Assembly: GCF_025548535.1 (NCBI RefSeq)
Contig: NZ_JAJLQW010000002.1
Location: forward strand, 372,001-436,000
Direction: 5' to 3'
Source: Undibacterium sp. Jales W-56
GTDB lineage: Bacteria > Pseudomonadota > Gammaproteobacteria > Burkholderiales > Burkholderiaceae_D
DNA length: 64,000 nt
The notes beneath the pieces are model-generated. The model ran no database searches and was not told where the DNA came from. It saw only the letters and a program-made list of their open reading frames with translations. The translations under genes and the position numbers were made by a program. Positions within the stretch are counted from its first letter, which is position 1. Each line of letters opens with the position of its first letter. Positions 9,484 to 18,646 of this stretch are shown here, piece by piece.

Positions 9484-10332
9484 ATGCCTGATCCACAACA
9501 AGCTCCTATTCCAGCCGCCAACCGTACGGTATTTTTTGTCTCTGACGGTACCGGAATCACTGCCGAAACCTTCGGCCACTCCGTTTTGACTCAATTTGAC
9601 TTAAAGTTCAAACAAGTCAGGTTGCCGTTCATCGATACGATAGATAAAGCCCATGACGCGGTCCGTCGTATCAATGAAGCGCTGGCGAGCGATGGCAATC
9701 GTCCCATCGTGTTCTCTACCCTAGTCAAAACCGATCTGGCCGATGTGGTTTTTAAATCCAAAGCGATGCATATGGATTTGATCCAGACCTTCGTTGCACC
9801 GTTAGAACAAGAACTCACGGTTAAATCAACGCATACGATAGGTCGCAGCCACAATATGACCGATTCAGAGGAGTACAAAAACCGGATTGAGGCGATCAAT
9901 TTCTCGCTTGCACACGATGACGGACAATCGCATAAAAACCTGTCTGCCGCCGACGTGATCCTGGTCGGCGTATCGCGCTCAGGGAAAACCCCGACTAGCC
10001 TGTATCTGGCGATGCAATACGGGATCAAGGCCGCGAATTATCCATTGATCCCCGATGATTTTGAGCGCGGCAAGTTACCGTCGAATTTGCCGCCATTCAA
10101 AGCCAAGATTTTCGGTCTCAGCATTGCCCCTGAACGCTTGTCCGAAATACGCAATGAACGCCGTCCAGGCAGCAAATATGCGTCTTTAGAAAACTGCCGC
10201 TATGAAATCAACGAAGCCGAAGCCATGATGCGTCGTGAAGGTATACGCTGGCTGTCATCCACCGCGAAATCCATCGAAGAAATCTCGACCACGATCCTGC
10301 AGGAAATCAAGTCGGATGTTCGTGTCTATTAA
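9484..10332 (+). CDS. ppsR: PEP synthase regulatory kinase/phosphorylase PpsR (DUF299)
   Basis: This bifunctional enzyme uses ADP to phosphorylate and inactivate PEP synthase next to its catalytic histidine, and uses phosphate to reverse the modification. The start shows the family signature [17 protein letters not shown]-loop GVSRSGKT is at residues 162-169, and the C-terminal region contains the conserved [17 protein letters not shown]. The 282-residue length is normal. It is divergent from its target gene ppsA, the usual arrangement in Burkholderiales. A weak hairpin follows at 10388. Confidence 0.96.
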   Translation: MPDPQQAPIPAANRTVFFVSDGTGITAETFGHSVLTQFDLKFKQVRLPFIDTIDKAHDAVRRINEALASDGNRPIVFSTLVKTDLADVVFKSKAMHMDLIQTFVAPLEQELTVKSTHTIGRSHNMTDSEEYKNRIEAINFSLAHDDGQSHKNLSAADVILVGVSRSGKTPTSLYLAMQYGIKAANYPLIPDDFERGKLPSNLPPFKAKIFGLSIAPERLSEIRNERRPGSKYASLENCRYEINEAEAMMRREGIRWLSSTAKSIEEISTTILQEIKSDVRVY

Positions 10333-10387
10333 AACGGGCTGACCAAGATGCATACCGGTTTGATTCAACGATAGTTGTCTGCGAAAT

Positions 10388-10424
10388 CAAAAAGGACATG
10401 AAAAAATTCTTGTCCCTTTTTATT
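10388..10424 (+). terminator. Probable terminator after ppsR
   Basis: AAAAAGGACA and TGTCCCTTTTTATT pair with one bulged base around a short A/T loop and end in a T tract, about 55 nt after the ppsR stop. The hairpin also lies just past the end of the convergent RNA methyltransferase gene. Confidence 0.6.
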
Positions 10425-10443
10425 GGCATTTGAAACGCACGAC

Positions 10444-11226
10444 TTAAAGCGATTGACGGACTTGCTCAAAAAAACAAATCGCTGCACTGGCGGCCACATT
10501 CAAGGATTCAATTTCCGGACGCTGCGGTATTGTCACCGTATCCGTCGCCAGTGCCACCAGATCATCCGCAACACCCTGTCCTTCATGGCCGAACAACCAG
10601 GCGATCGGACGATTCAGTTCGGCTTGATAAATAGTTTGTGTCGTGTGCGAGCTGGTCGCCAGAACCGGGATTGCCGCTTTACTGATCAATTGATGCAAGT
10701 CGGCATTCTCAACGATATTCAATAAAAAATGCGCGCCCATGCCGGCCCGCATGACTTTTGGCGACCAGGCGAATGCGGTGCCCGGGCTGCAAAATACATG
10801 GCGAATGCCTGCCGCTGCGGCGCTGCGCAAAATCGATCCTAAATTACCGGGGTCTTGCAAATTATCGAGCATCACTGCGGACTCTTGCAGCACCTCGGGC
10901 GTGACTGGCTGCGGTGTCGCGACGATAAACATCAGGCCGACGCCGTGCTCCACCTGGCTTAAAGCATGGTACAAAGCATCGGGCAAACAAATACATTGCG
11001 CATGCGCAGCCTCGCACAGTGCAAGTATCGACGACACCTCATGATGTTGTGCGCTGGATTCGGCAACGATACATATTTGCGGCTTGCCCAGATGCTGCCA
11101 GTAGGTTTCGCACAAATGCACGCCGTCGAGCAAAGTACGGCCGGATTTGCGGCGCGCCTGCGAACTGCTGGCGAGTTGCTTCAATTCTTTGTATAAGGAA
11201 TTTTCGCGGGAAGTAATCGATTTCAT
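10444..11226 (-). CDS. TrmH/SpoU-family RNA 2'-O-ribose methyltransferase
   Basis: The 260-residue protein has an N-terminal substrate-binding segment (SRENSLYKELKQLASS, then RTLLDGVHLCETY) and a SPOUT catalytic domain with three signature motifs: NLQDPGNLGSILRSA, WLFGHEGQG and IPQRPEIESLNVAASAA. These form the SAM-binding trefoil knot. The family methylates the 2'-OH of tRNA or rRNA. The target cannot be read from sequence; RlmB-like or TrmH-like specificity are both possible. It starts 11 nt after rnhB, so the two are probably co-transcribed with the glutaredoxin-like gene. Confidence 0.9.
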   Translation of the reverse strand: MKSITSRENSLYKELKQLASSSQARRKSGRTLLDGVHLCETYWQHLGKPQICIVAESSAQHHEVSSILALCEAAHAQCICLPDALYHALSQVEHGVGLMFIVATPQPVTPEVLQESAVMLDNLQDPGNLGSILRSAAAAGIRHVFCSPGTAFAWSPKVMRAGMGAHFLLNIVENADLHQLISKAAIPVLATSSHTTQTIYQAELNRPIAWLFGHEGQGVADDLVALATDTVTIPQRPEIESLNVAASAAICFFEQVRQSL

Positions 11227-11237
11227 ATCAACGTTGG

Positions 11238-11846
11238 TCAGCCTAGGTTCAGTAGCGCTTTGACTGGCGCATAGGATTTGCGATGAATCGGCGAAACACC
11301 GTGTTCACGCAAGCGCTCCAGATGGAGTGCGGTCGGATAGCCTTTGTGCTGATCGAGCGCGTATTGCGGATATTGCAGATGCAATTGCGCCAATGCGTGA
11401 TCGCGTGCTGTTTTAGCCAAAATCGATGCAGCAGAAATCGCCTGCACCTTATCATCGCCTTTGACAATCGCCTCGGAGCGCACCGCCATGACCGGACAGC
11501 GATTGCCGTCGATCAGGGCTAATGTCGGCTGGATTTTTAAAGCCTCAACCGCACGCCGCATTGCCAGCATGGTCGCTTGTAAAATATTCAGCGTATCGAT
11601 CTCTTGCTCCGAGCATTCCGCGATGGCCCAGGCCAGGGCATGCTGCTTGATCTCGATCGCGAGTTGATCGCGTTTTTGCTCACTGAGTTTTTTTGAATCG
11701 CGCAAACCGGCAATCGGATGCGCAGGATCGAGGATCACTGCAGCCGCCATCACAGGGCCGGCCAGAGGACCGCGGCCAGCTTCATCGACGCCGCAAATTA
11801 ATTCGCCCGCATAATCAAATAGCGAGAATGTCGCGGTATCACCCAT
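11238..11846 (-). CDS. rnhB: Ribonuclease HII
   Basis: It cleaves the RNA strand of RNA-DNA hybrids and starts ribonucleotide excision repair. The catalytic acidic cluster is visible: [15 protein letters not shown] (Asp-Glu near residues 20-21), LIDGNRCP, and [21 protein letters not shown]. The C-terminal [26 protein letters not shown] is diagnostic of RNase HII. The 202-residue length is normal. The start overlaps the end of the upstream glutaredoxin-like gene by 8 bp, indicating translational coupling. Confidence 0.97.
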   Translation of the reverse strand: MGDTATFSLFDYAGELICGVDEAGRGPLAGPVMAAAVILDPAHPIAGLRDSKKLSEQKRDQLAIEIKQHALAWAIAECSEQEIDTLNILQATMLAMRRAVEALKIQPTLALIDGNRCPVMAVRSEAIVKGDDKVQAISAASILAKTARDHALAQLHLQYPQYALDQHKGYPTALHLERLREHGVSPIHRKSYAPVKALLNLG

Positions 11847-12102
11847 GTAGAAACGCTTCCAATTTTGTCTTGTCTAAAAAATAATGGCAAATCTGTTGTG
11901 CCGACTGATGTTCTTTTTGTCCGACCAATACCGGCACCAGTTCATCGTACAGCGCCAGCAAAGCCTCATCCGCATCGACGTCCAGCACCTGCACTGTAAA
12001 TGCAGGGAGTTCCGCATGCGCAGCGCGGTAGGCCTGCAATTGCTCAAGCATGTCGTCGCAGAGGTGGCAATAGCTACGGGAATAAAGGGTGAAGTGTGTC
12101 AT
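11839..12102 (-). CDS. Glutaredoxin-like thioredoxin-fold protein (87 aa)
   Basis: The short protein starts with a beta strand leading to the active-site motif CHLC ([11 protein letters not shown], residues 12-15 by count), followed by helix and strand elements ([24 protein letters not shown]). The cis-proline motif VPVL is present. This matches the glutaredoxin-like family of small thiol-disulfide proteins (DUF836 type). It heads a three-gene cluster with rnhB and a SpoU methyltransferase. A redox role is inferred from the fold; the partner is unknown. Confidence 0.82.
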   Translation of the reverse strand: MTHFTLYSRSYCHLCDDMLEQLQAYRAAHAELPAFTVQVLDVDADEALLALYDELVPVLVGQKEHQSAQQICHYFLDKTKLEAFLHG

Positions 12103-12377
12103 CTAAAAATTAGCTACATAGAGGATAAGTAAATACTCCCCCTGATTTTTAATCAAATAGGCATTAATCCGCTTATTTTATATAGTGCACAAAAATATAC
12201 TGGGATAGAGTATGTTAAAAGCGTCAAATCCGCCGCATGCAGGATGCGCGTTCATCAACGCAGTAATGAACGCAGGCATTCAAGGCAGCATTATAAGTCG
12301 GCAATCGTAGCAGGCGGGCTATTTGCACGATGCAACTGGCTTGAAATGCATCGCCTGGCAATCGATATGGATGCCCA
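12103..12377. other. Intergenic region upstream of the glutaredoxin-rnhB unit
   Basis: I see no credible gene here. It should carry the promoter of the minus-strand glutaredoxin-like gene, but I cannot assign one confidently. The 19-nt stretch at 12195-12213 recurs in inverted orientation at 27600-27618 with one mismatch. Confidence 0.5.
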
Positions 12378-12411
12378 ATAAAAACCTGCCCGCAATCATA
12401 CGGGCAGTTTG
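12378..12411 (-). terminator. Terminator of the rpoE-rseA-rseB-mucD operon
   Basis: CTGCCCG (12386-12392) pairs perfectly with CGGGCAG (12401-12407). On the minus strand the hairpin is followed by GGTTTTTATT. It lies about 25 nt past the mucD stop. Confidence 0.85.
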
Positions 12412-12435
12412 ATTCAGATCAGGTCGCTTACTGGC

Positions 12436-13923
12436 TTATTGTGATGCCGGGCGAATCAGGATAAATTGCGAAAAATTATCGCGACGTACCAATAATGAAG
12501 CCGCCTTCTTTGGATCCAGCTTGGATGCCATCGCAGAAAACTGCTTGGCATCTTTGATGTCCACCTGATTCAGCATCAGGATCACATCTCCTTGCCGCAA
12601 GCCTGCCTGCGCTGCCGGACCTTCGACGGATTCAATCACGACACCGGCAACGCCAGGCATTTCTTTCTTTTGTGCGTCAGTCAGGTCGGTGACAAAAATA
12701 CCGAGGGAATTTGTCGCTTGTTCGCGCTTCGATTTTTTGTCGGTTTTTTGCGCTACTTTATTATCCGGCTCGGCTTCAGACACCGTGATCGACAAGTCGC
12801 GCATTGCGCCTTTACGCCAGACGGTAATCGTCGCCTTGCTGCCTGGCTTGGACATGCCAACAATCCGCGGCAGATCAGTCCTCTTTTCAATCGCGATACC
12901 ATTGAATTTCAGAATCACATCGCCATCCTGCACGCCTGCTTTTTCTGCCGGCGCACCTGGCTCGACACGAGTCACCAAGGCACCCTGCGCCTTCGGCAAT
13001 CCGATAGATTCAGCGACTTCTTTGGATAAATCGTCAATCGCGACGCCGATGCGACCGCGAGTCACGCGCCCTGCCGATTTCAGTTGTTCAACGACACGCA
13101 TTGCCTCATCAATAGGAATCGCAAATGAGATGCCCATATAACCGCCGGAGCGGCTGTAGATTTGCGAATTGATTCCAATGACTTCGCCGCGCATATTGAT
13201 CAGCGGGCCGCCCGAATTGCCGGGATTGACCGCGACGTCGGTCTGGATCAAAGGCAAGAAATCGCCGGTATCACGTGCCTTGGCCGAGATAATGCCGGCC
13301 GTCACCGTGTTATCAAGATCAAACGGCGAGCCGATTGCGACTACCCATTCGCCTGCCCTGATTTTATCGGAGTCGCCGACAGTCAGACGCGGCAGTTTGC
13401 TGCCCTCAATTTTCAATACGGCGACATCGGTGCGCTTATCCGAACCGATTACCTTGGCCTTGAATTCGCGCTTATCGGTCAATTTGACGTAGACCTCGGA
13501 TGCACCTTCCACTACGTGGGTATTAGTCAACACATAGCCGTCTTGTGAAATGATGAAACCCGATCCCACGCCGCGCGGCACTTCCTCTTCTTGCTGCTGA
13601 GGTGCTTGCTTGCGACCTTTCGGGCCAGGTGCCGGTGCTTGCTTTGGAATAGGCATACCGAAGAAGCGGCGGAAAAACTCCTGCATCTGCTCATCGTCAC
13701 CGCCCATGCCTAACTGGCCTTGCTGGATTTTTTCGGTGGTGCGAATATTCACAACGGCCGGACTCGATTTTTCGACCAGGTCGGTAAAATCCGGCAAGCC
13801 GCTGACAGCGGCGGCTTCAACCGGTGCAGCGCCAGTCAGCGTGGGTGCAATAAAGCCGAAACACGTAGTAAGCAATAAAGTAGAAACGACTTTTTCGACA
13901 GAAATGAATGTAGATTTTTTCAT
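12436..13923 (-). CDS. mucD: DegP/MucD-type periplasmic serine endoprotease (495 aa)
   Basis: This HtrA-family protease and chaperone degrades misfolded envelope proteins. An N-terminal signal segment is clear (KVVSTLLLTTCFGFIAPTLTGAAPVEA). The trypsin-like domain carries His136 (LTNTHVVEG), Asp166 (RTDVAVLK) and Ser237 (NPGNSGGPL), followed by two PDZ domains (near GRIGVAIDDLSKEVAESIG and EQATNSLGIFVTDL). A Lys-rich linker (KKSKREQ) separates the PDZ domains. The ATG at 13923 is preferred, 7 nt after the rseB stop; the longer frame would need a TTG start inside rseB. It is the last gene of the sigma-E operon, as in other beta- and gammaproteobacteria, and a terminator follows. Confidence 0.95.
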   Translation of the reverse strand: MKKSTFISVEKVVSTLLLTTCFGFIAPTLTGAAPVEAAAVSGLPDFTDLVEKSSPAVVNIRTTEKIQQGQLGMGGDDEQMQEFFRRFFGMPIPKQAPAPGPKGRKQAPQQQEEEVPRGVGSGFIISQDGYVLTNTHVVEGASEVYVKLTDKREFKAKVIGSDKRTDVAVLKIEGSKLPRLTVGDSDKIRAGEWVVAIGSPFDLDNTVTAGIISAKARDTGDFLPLIQTDVAVNPGNSGGPLINMRGEVIGINSQIYSRSGGYMGISFAIPIDEAMRVVEQLKSAGRVTRGRIGVAIDDLSKEVAESIGLPKAQGALVTRVEPGAPAEKAGVQDGDVILKFNGIAIEKRTDLPRIVGMSKPGSKATITVWRKGAMRDLSITVSEAEPDNKVAQKTDKKSKREQATNSLGIFVTDLTDAQKKEMPGVAGVVIESVEGPAAQAGLRQGDVILMLNQVDIKDAKQFSAMASKLDPKKAASLLVRRDNFSQFILIRPASQ

Positions 13924-13930
13924 GGCGTCA

Positions 13931-14938
13931 TCACTTAGGTTTATATTCAATGGAGTTTATGACTTGCTTAATTGCAGCCAATGGCACTTCTCCTACTACC
14001 GTCAACCAATACTCACCCTGGCGCTTTCCCATAATGGTCACCGCCCCTTGCTGCAAACTACCTTCGGTCCGGCCTTGCGTATCCGGCTCGATAAATACGG
14101 AGATTGCAGCGAGGCCATCAGAAAAAATCATTTGTATGACCTGATGCGGTTTAGCCTGGCTGGCATCGGATAATGCCGCTGCATTATTGACCGGAATCAA
14201 GCGCTTCATCTCACGGGTCTTTTTAAAACCCGCAGGCAAAGCCTTGACTATCCAACCGGAGCTAACGTTGGGTTGCACCGTCAGATTTTCAACATGCCAT
14301 TGTGCGGTATTCTGAAAACTCGGTTTGACGCGATTTTTATCGACATCGCCAATCAAAATCTGGGTAAAAGCGATTTGTTCAATCACTTCATTTTTTGCAT
14401 TGACCGTCTGGGCGCGCAATAACAAGCCCGTGGATTTGTCCATACAGAGGCGATAGCCATAGCGATACAGGTCTTTGGGTTCAAAGCTCAACACCTGGCA
14501 TTCCGCACCGGCTACCCGGCTTTGCTCGGTTTTGTTAATCAGGTAGGACTCCGGCAATGACTGGGTATTGCTGGTCAACAGGGCCGGGAAGATTTCCTGA
14601 GTGACATGCTTCTCCACCTGGATCGTTTTACTCTCAGGCAAATAGCAGCTGACTTCGTCGTTGCGCCTGATGTATTCGCGCGGCTTGCCATCGAGAATTT
14701 CTAATTTTTCCAACTCGACATTACCGTCCAGCACATGGGTAATCCGTGAAGTACGGATCTGATTTGCCTGCTGGTACACAAAAGTACCGGTGTAGTTTAA
14801 TTTTTGTGCAGCAGTTTGCACCTTGCGCAACATCGTCGGCACGTCTTGGGCCTCCTGGCTTTGCGCGCACAGCATCGGAGATGCCGCAAAACCAGTCGTC
14901 AGCACAAAAAGAGAAAAAGAGAAACGCGTCAACAACAT
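13931..14938 (-). CDS. rseB: Sigma-E regulatory protein RseB/MucB
   Basis: RseB is the periplasmic partner that binds the anti-sigma factor RseA and shields it from cleavage until it senses lipoprotein or LPS stress. A signal peptide is clear (RFSFSLFVLTTGFAASPMLCA). The LolA/LolB-like N-terminal domain follows (RKVQTAAQKLNYTGTFVYQQ, RITHVLDG, EKLEILDGKPREYIR, SCYLPES), then the smaller C-terminal domain (WIVKALPAGFKKTREMKR, YSDGLAA-like FSDGLAAISVFIE). The 335-residue length fits. It lies 6 nt after rseA and 7 nt before mucD. Confidence 0.95.
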   Translation of the reverse strand: MLLTRFSFSLFVLTTGFAASPMLCAQSQEAQDVPTMLRKVQTAAQKLNYTGTFVYQQANQIRTSRITHVLDGNVELEKLEILDGKPREYIRRNDEVSCYLPESKTIQVEKHVTQEIFPALLTSNTQSLPESYLINKTEQSRVAGAECQVLSFEPKDLYRYGYRLCMDKSTGLLLRAQTVNAKNEVIEQIAFTQILIGDVDKNRVKPSFQNTAQWHVENLTVQPNVSSGWIVKALPAGFKKTREMKRLIPVNNAAALSDASQAKPHQVIQMIFSDGLAAISVFIEPDTQGRTEGSLQQGAVTIMGKRQGEYWLTVVGEVPLAAIKQVINSIEYKPK

Positions 14939-14944
14939 AGCTAT

Positions 14945-15613
14945 CTACTTTTCCGGAGCAAAAGAGGCGGACGAGGCTGAGGCCGCAGGCGCTGCCGTAT
15001 TTCCAACGGCATTGACAGTCGTATGGTTGGCGAACTGCGAAGCATTGGCGATCGAGGGAGAGAATTTTTGATGTGCCTGCAAATAACTATCAAGTCGCGG
15101 ATCGCGCAGCATCTCGATTTCATCCGGCGCTTTGTTTTTTGACTCAGCTGCCGGCGCCGTGCCGGCATCAGCGACCAGTTGCACAGGATTACTTTGCGTA
15201 TCGGAGGTTTTACTCATCTGCATTGTGGCGGCGCCATTACCATTGATATAAGGTGCTATCTGCGGCACCAACATAAAAGCCAATACCGCCATGGCTGCCA
15301 CACTGAGCATCGCTGTATAACGGGCAAAATGCGATTTTTCGCCGCCAGGAGTACGATTGATAACGCGCTGCGGTGCCAGAATCACTGGTTCCGCATCCAG
15401 TAAAGCGTTCATCTTGGCAGCAAAACCCGGGCTCAAATTAATCGCCAGATCATCGGAACGCAAGACATCGCCAATCTGATGGTACATATCCCAGGCCTGT
15501 CTTTCATCCGCATCGGCACTCAGGCTGGCAAGCACGGCGTCCAATTGGGCATCACTTAACTCGTTATCGAGCAACGCTGAAATGCCTGCATTTTTGGTGT
15601 GATCTATGTTCAT
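14945..15613 (-). CDS. rseA: Anti-sigma-E factor RseA/MucA
   Basis: The cytoplasmic N-terminus (ISALLDNELSDAQLDAVLASL, ERQAWDMYHQIGDVLRSD) matches the RseA sigma-binding domain. A single membrane segment (MLSVAAMAVLAFMLVPQIAPY) is followed by an Ala-rich periplasmic tail. The protein therefore holds RpoE at the inner membrane until regulated proteolysis releases it. The ATG at 15613 is chosen because it begins at MNIDHTKN just before the conserved domain; an upstream in-frame start at 15670 lacks support. Its position between rpoE and rseB is conserved. Confidence 0.92.
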   Translation of the reverse strand: MNIDHTKNAGISALLDNELSDAQLDAVLASLSADADERQAWDMYHQIGDVLRSDDLAINLSPGFAAKMNALLDAEPVILAPQRVINRTPGGEKSHFARYTAMLSVAAMAVLAFMLVPQIAPYINGNGAATMQMSKTSDTQSNPVQLVADAGTAPAAESKNKAPDEIEMLRDPRLDSYLQAHQKFSPSIANASQFANHTTVNAVGNTAAPAASASSASFAPEK

Positions 15614-15711
15614 GATTTTATCCACATTTTTTACTGCATATTCTCTTGATCTTCTTCGCGGCCCAGTCATGCTGCCAGTCCGATCCGTTTAACTTGTCAG
15701 CGCAACAAAAT

Positions 15712-16314
15712 TCACCATCGCTGATCCAGGCTGGTACCAAGTACCGGTCGTAATTTTTCTGCAATCGCCTCACGCGCTCTGAAAATCCGGCTACGCACGG
15801 TGCCTATCGGGCACAGCATGACTTCCGCGATCTCATCGTAACTAAGTCCCTCGATTTCACGCAAGGTAATCGCGTTACGCAACTCCTCCGGCAAGGCCAG
15901 CATGGCATTATTGACGGTATCCGCAATTTGTTTGCTTGCCAATAAGGATTCCGGTGTATTGATGTCTCTTAGTCCGTCGGCATCGGCAAAAGTTTCTGCC
16001 TCTTCTATATCCGCATCCGTTGAAGTCGGGGCACGTCGACCCTGGGTCACCAGATAGTTTTTGGCGGTATTCACACCGATTCTGTATAACCAGGTATAGA
16101 AAGCAGCATCCCCCCTGAAATTCGCCAGGGCGCGGTAGGCTTTAATAAAAGCTTCTTGCACGACATCTTCCGCTTCCGCCTGGTCATGGACAAGGCGGGA
16201 CACGAGCCGCATTAGTTTCCTTTGATATTTGGAAACCAGAAGCTCAAATGCTTTTTTGTCACCACGCTGTACGCGCTCAACAAGGAGTTGATCAATCTCG
16301 CGCTCTGTCGTCAC
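15712..16314 (-). CDS. rpoE: RNA polymerase extracytoplasmic sigma factor sigma-E
   Basis: The 200-residue ECF sigma factor has region 2 at about 20-90 (YQRKLMRLVSRLVHDQAEAED, VVQEAFIKAYRALANFRG, FYTWLYRIGVNTAKNYL) and region 4 near the C-terminus (LPEELRNAITLREIEGLSYD, EIAEVMLCPIGTVRSRIFRA). It directs transcription of envelope-stress genes, probably including its own operon. It heads the rseA-rseB-mucD unit, and a sigma-E-type promoter lies at 16361-16389. Confidence 0.97.
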   Translation of the reverse strand: MTTEREIDQLLVERVQRGDKKAFELLVSKYQRKLMRLVSRLVHDQAEAEDVVQEAFIKAYRALANFRGDAAFYTWLYRIGVNTAKNYLVTQGRRAPTSTDADIEEAETFADADGLRDINTPESLLASKQIADTVNNAMLALPEELRNAITLREIEGLSYDEIAEVMLCPIGTVRSRIFRAREAIAEKLRPVLGTSLDQRW

Positions 16315-16360
16315 TCACTCTTTCCTAGGTTCTGGGTAATCTCAACGCGATTATATGGAG

Positions 16361-16389
16361 ATAGATCAGCAATCACGCTTAAAAGTTCC
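16361..16389 (-). promoter_or_regulatory. Candidate sigma-E autoregulatory promoter of rpoE
   Basis: On the minus strand GGAACTT (16389-16383) is followed after 17 nt by TCTAT (16365-16361). This closely resembles the sigma-E consensus (GGAACTT, about 16 nt, TCTAA/TCTGA). Transcription would start about 40 nt before the rpoE ATG. The -35 element lies across the ygfX stop codon. The assignment is by motif and position only. Confidence 0.6.
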
Positions 16390-16867
16390 CTATCGTGACC
16401 GATGTATTTTTCTGGTTACGCTCATGTACAGCAAGCCAGCGCAAGGCCACACTCAAAGCACGCCAGGCCGGTACATCAACACTATCACGCAAAATCGGTA
16501 CGATCTGCAAAACGCCCTGCTCCGAACGTAAATGCAACATCATCAAATGCGGCCAAAGCGTAGAGTGACTATCCAGGCGCACTACCATTGCACTCGTATC
16601 ATCCTGGTCATGTGAAAACTTCCTTAGCACCATCCGGCCGGAAGCAGCAATATCTAAATTAAAAGTCGAACGTCTTTTTAAAAACACCAGGAAGCGCGCC
16701 GCCATCAAGCAACACAGTACCGCAGTCAATCCGGATTGCCATAGCGTATTCAGCGGCAGCTCGAAAACCCCATAAGCCGTCGCAGCCGTTGTCATGAACA
16801 GCATGAGGCAACTAGCCAACAACAAGCTACGAGACGGCAGAATGCGTACTGAGACAGCGATTGACAT
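16379..16867 (-). CDS. YgfX-like small inner-membrane protein (162 aa)
   Basis: Two hydrophobic segments near the N-terminus (SLLLASCLMLFMTTAATAYGVF, TLWQSGLTAVLCCLMAARFLVF) are followed by a basic RRS turn and a cytoplasmic beta-rich domain (GRMVLRKFSHD, STLWPHLMMLHLRSE, VLQIVPILRDSVDVPAWRAL). This is the layout of the YgfX/CptA family, which sits at this place between fabF and rpoE in many betaproteobacteria. The ATG at 16867 is preferred over an in-frame TTG at 16909, which lies inside a hairpin. The family call rests on topology and position, so it is moderate. Confidence 0.65.
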   Translation of the reverse strand: MSIAVSVRILPSRSLLLASCLMLFMTTAATAYGVFELPLNTLWQSGLTAVLCCLMAARFLVFLKRRSTFNLDIAASGRMVLRKFSHDQDDTSAMVVRLDSHSTLWPHLMMLHLRSEQGVLQIVPILRDSVDVPAWRALSVALRWLAVHERNQKNTSVTIGNF

Positions 16868-16885
16868 GGCAGCACCAAAAGAAAG

Positions 16886-16916
16886 CGGCACTTTAATTCC
16901 TGGAATCAAAGTGCCG
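16886..16916 (-). terminator. Hairpin between fabF and ygfX
   Basis: Two 15-bp arms (CGGCACTTTAATTCC and GGAATCAAAGTGCCG) pair at 14 of 15 positions around a single base. On the minus strand a T-rich stretch (CTTTCTTTTGG) follows. It can act as a terminator or attenuator after the fatty-acid operon, just ahead of the ygfX start. Confidence 0.6.
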
Positions 16917-16952
16917 ACAAAACCTATTCTCTAGCTATAAATCAGCAAGCAA

Positions 16953-18194
16953 TCAAATCTTACTAAAAATCAAAGTACCGTTAGTGCCGCCGAAGCCGAA
17001 AGAATTTTTCATCGCAAAATTGATGGCCATATCCCTGGCAGTGTTCGCACAATAATCGAGATCGCATTCCGGATCCTGATTAATGATATTGATCGTTGGT
17101 GGCGATATCTGATGATGCAAAGCCAGTACCGTGAACACGGATTCGAGACCGCCGGCACCGCCCAATAAGTGGCCGGTCATCGACTTGGTCGAATTCACCG
17201 TCATCTTGTAGGCGTGATCGGCAAAAGTCGCTTTGATCGCATCCGTTTCATTCTTGTCACCCAAAGGCGTGGAAGTGCCATGCGCATTCAGATACTCGAC
17301 TTGTTCCGGATTGATTTCAGCATCCTTCATCGCATTCAGCATACTGCGACGCGGACCGTCCATCGATGGCGAAGTGATGTGATAGGCGTCGCCGCTCATG
17401 CCGAATCCCAGCACTTCGGCATAAATCCTGGCACCGCGGGCTTTTGCATGTTCGTATTCTTCCAGCACCATGACACCGGCACCTTCGCCGAGCACAAAAC
17501 CATCCCGGTCTTTGTCCCATGGGCGGGATGCCGTGGCAGGATCGTCGTTGCGTGAAGATAAGGCACGGGCAGAGGCAAATCCGCCAAGACCCAGCGGAGA
17601 AATCGTCGATTCTGCACCACCGGCAATCATGACATCGGCGTCGCCGTATTCAATCATGCGGGCAGCGGAACCGATGCAATGCAAGCCAGTAGTACATGCT
17701 GTCACAATCGCCAGATTCGGCCCTTTCAAGCCAAACTTAATCGACAAATGACCGGAAATCATATTGATGATGGAAGCCGGTACAAAGAATGGGCTGATAC
17801 GACGAGGACCGCGCTCGATCAACACTTCTTTGGTTTCTTCAATCAAAGGCAAACCACCAATGCCGGAGCCGACGATCACACCAATACGATCGGCATTTTC
17901 TTCAGTCACAGCAATACCGCTATCGCGGAAAGCCTGCATCCCGGCAGCGATACCAAAATGAATGAAGGTATCCATATTGCGGGCTTCTTTAGCGGGGAGA
18001 TAGTCCTCGACATTGAAACCTTTGACCTCTCCGGCGAAATGCGTGGAAAAAGGCGTTGCATCAAATTTGGTAATCGTGGCGATACCGGATTTACCTGCCG
18101 TTACGGCTCCCCAAGCGTCGGCAATCGTATTGCCAACTGGGGAAACGCAACCGAGACCGGTGACCACGACACGACGTTTAAGCGTACGGCTCAA
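16953..18194 (-). CDS. fabF: Beta-ketoacyl-ACP synthase II
   Basis: It condenses malonyl-ACP with acyl-ACP in fatty-acid elongation. The catalytic Cys lies in [12 protein letters not shown]. The two histidines are in [15 protein letters not shown] and [15 protein letters not shown]. The C-terminal [14 protein letters not shown] is the thiolase-fold signature. The 413-residue length is normal. The gene follows acpP by 77 bp on the same strand. Confidence 0.98.
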   Translation of the reverse strand: MSRTLKRRVVVTGLGCVSPVGNTIADAWGAVTAGKSGIATITKFDATPFSTHFAGEVKGFNVEDYLPAKEARNMDTFIHFGIAAGMQAFRDSGIAVTEENADRIGVIVGSGIGGLPLIEETKEVLIERGPRRISPFFVPASIINMISGHLSIKFGLKGPNLAIVTACTTGLHCIGSAARMIEYGDADVMIAGGAESTISPLGLGGFASARALSSRNDDPATASRPWDKDRDGFVLGEGAGVMVLEEYEHAKARGARIYAEVLGFGMSGDAYHITSPSMDGPRRSMLNAMKDAEINPEQVEYLNAHGTSTPLGDKNETDAIKATFADHAYKMTVNSTKSMTGHLLGGAGGLESVFTVLALHHQISPPTINIINQDPECDLDYCANTARDMAINFAMKNSFGFGGTNGTLIFSKI

Positions 18195-18271
18195 GCGTTT
18201 CTCCTGGACTTGAAAACTGGTTATGCTTGGATGCTGAGGCAGTACTGCGAGAGTACCGCGAAACTACTGAA

Positions 18272-18511
18272 TCAGGCCTTAACGTGGGCAGTAGCGTAGT
18301 CGATCGCTTGTTGCACAGTTGTGATTTTTTCAGCTTGTTCGTCAGGGATTTCCATTTCGAATTCGTCTTCGAGTGCCATGACCAGCTCTACTGTGTCGAG
18401 GGAGTCAGCACCGAGATCGTCCACGAAGGAAGATTCAATTTTGATGTCTGCTTCAGCGACGCCCAGTTGCTCGGCGACGATCTTCTTAACGCGTTGTTCG
18501 ATATCTGACAT
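18272..18511 (-). CDS. acpP: Acyl carrier protein
   Basis: The acidic 79-residue protein contains [20 protein letters not shown], in which the serine carries 4'-phosphopantetheine. The ATG at 18511 is preferred: GGAG lies just upstream and the protein then begins [11 protein letters not shown] as in other ACPs, whereas an in-frame ATG four codons earlier overlaps that ribosome-binding site. It lies between fabG and fabF as usual. Confidence 0.98.
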   Translation of the reverse strand: MSDIEQRVKKIVAEQLGVAEADIKIESSFVDDLGADSLDTVELVMALEDEFEMEIPDEQAEKITTVQQAIDYATAHVKA

Positions 18512-18646
18512 ATGGTTCTCCATGAGTGGTTACAGAAAGTGCGCGCATTTTAGCAGGTTTGTGCGCAAAAAAAGCAAGTAAGGATTTTACCAGCACATCT
18601 CCGTCTAATTCCGTCGATTGTTGCGATAAATATCAATAAAATCATT

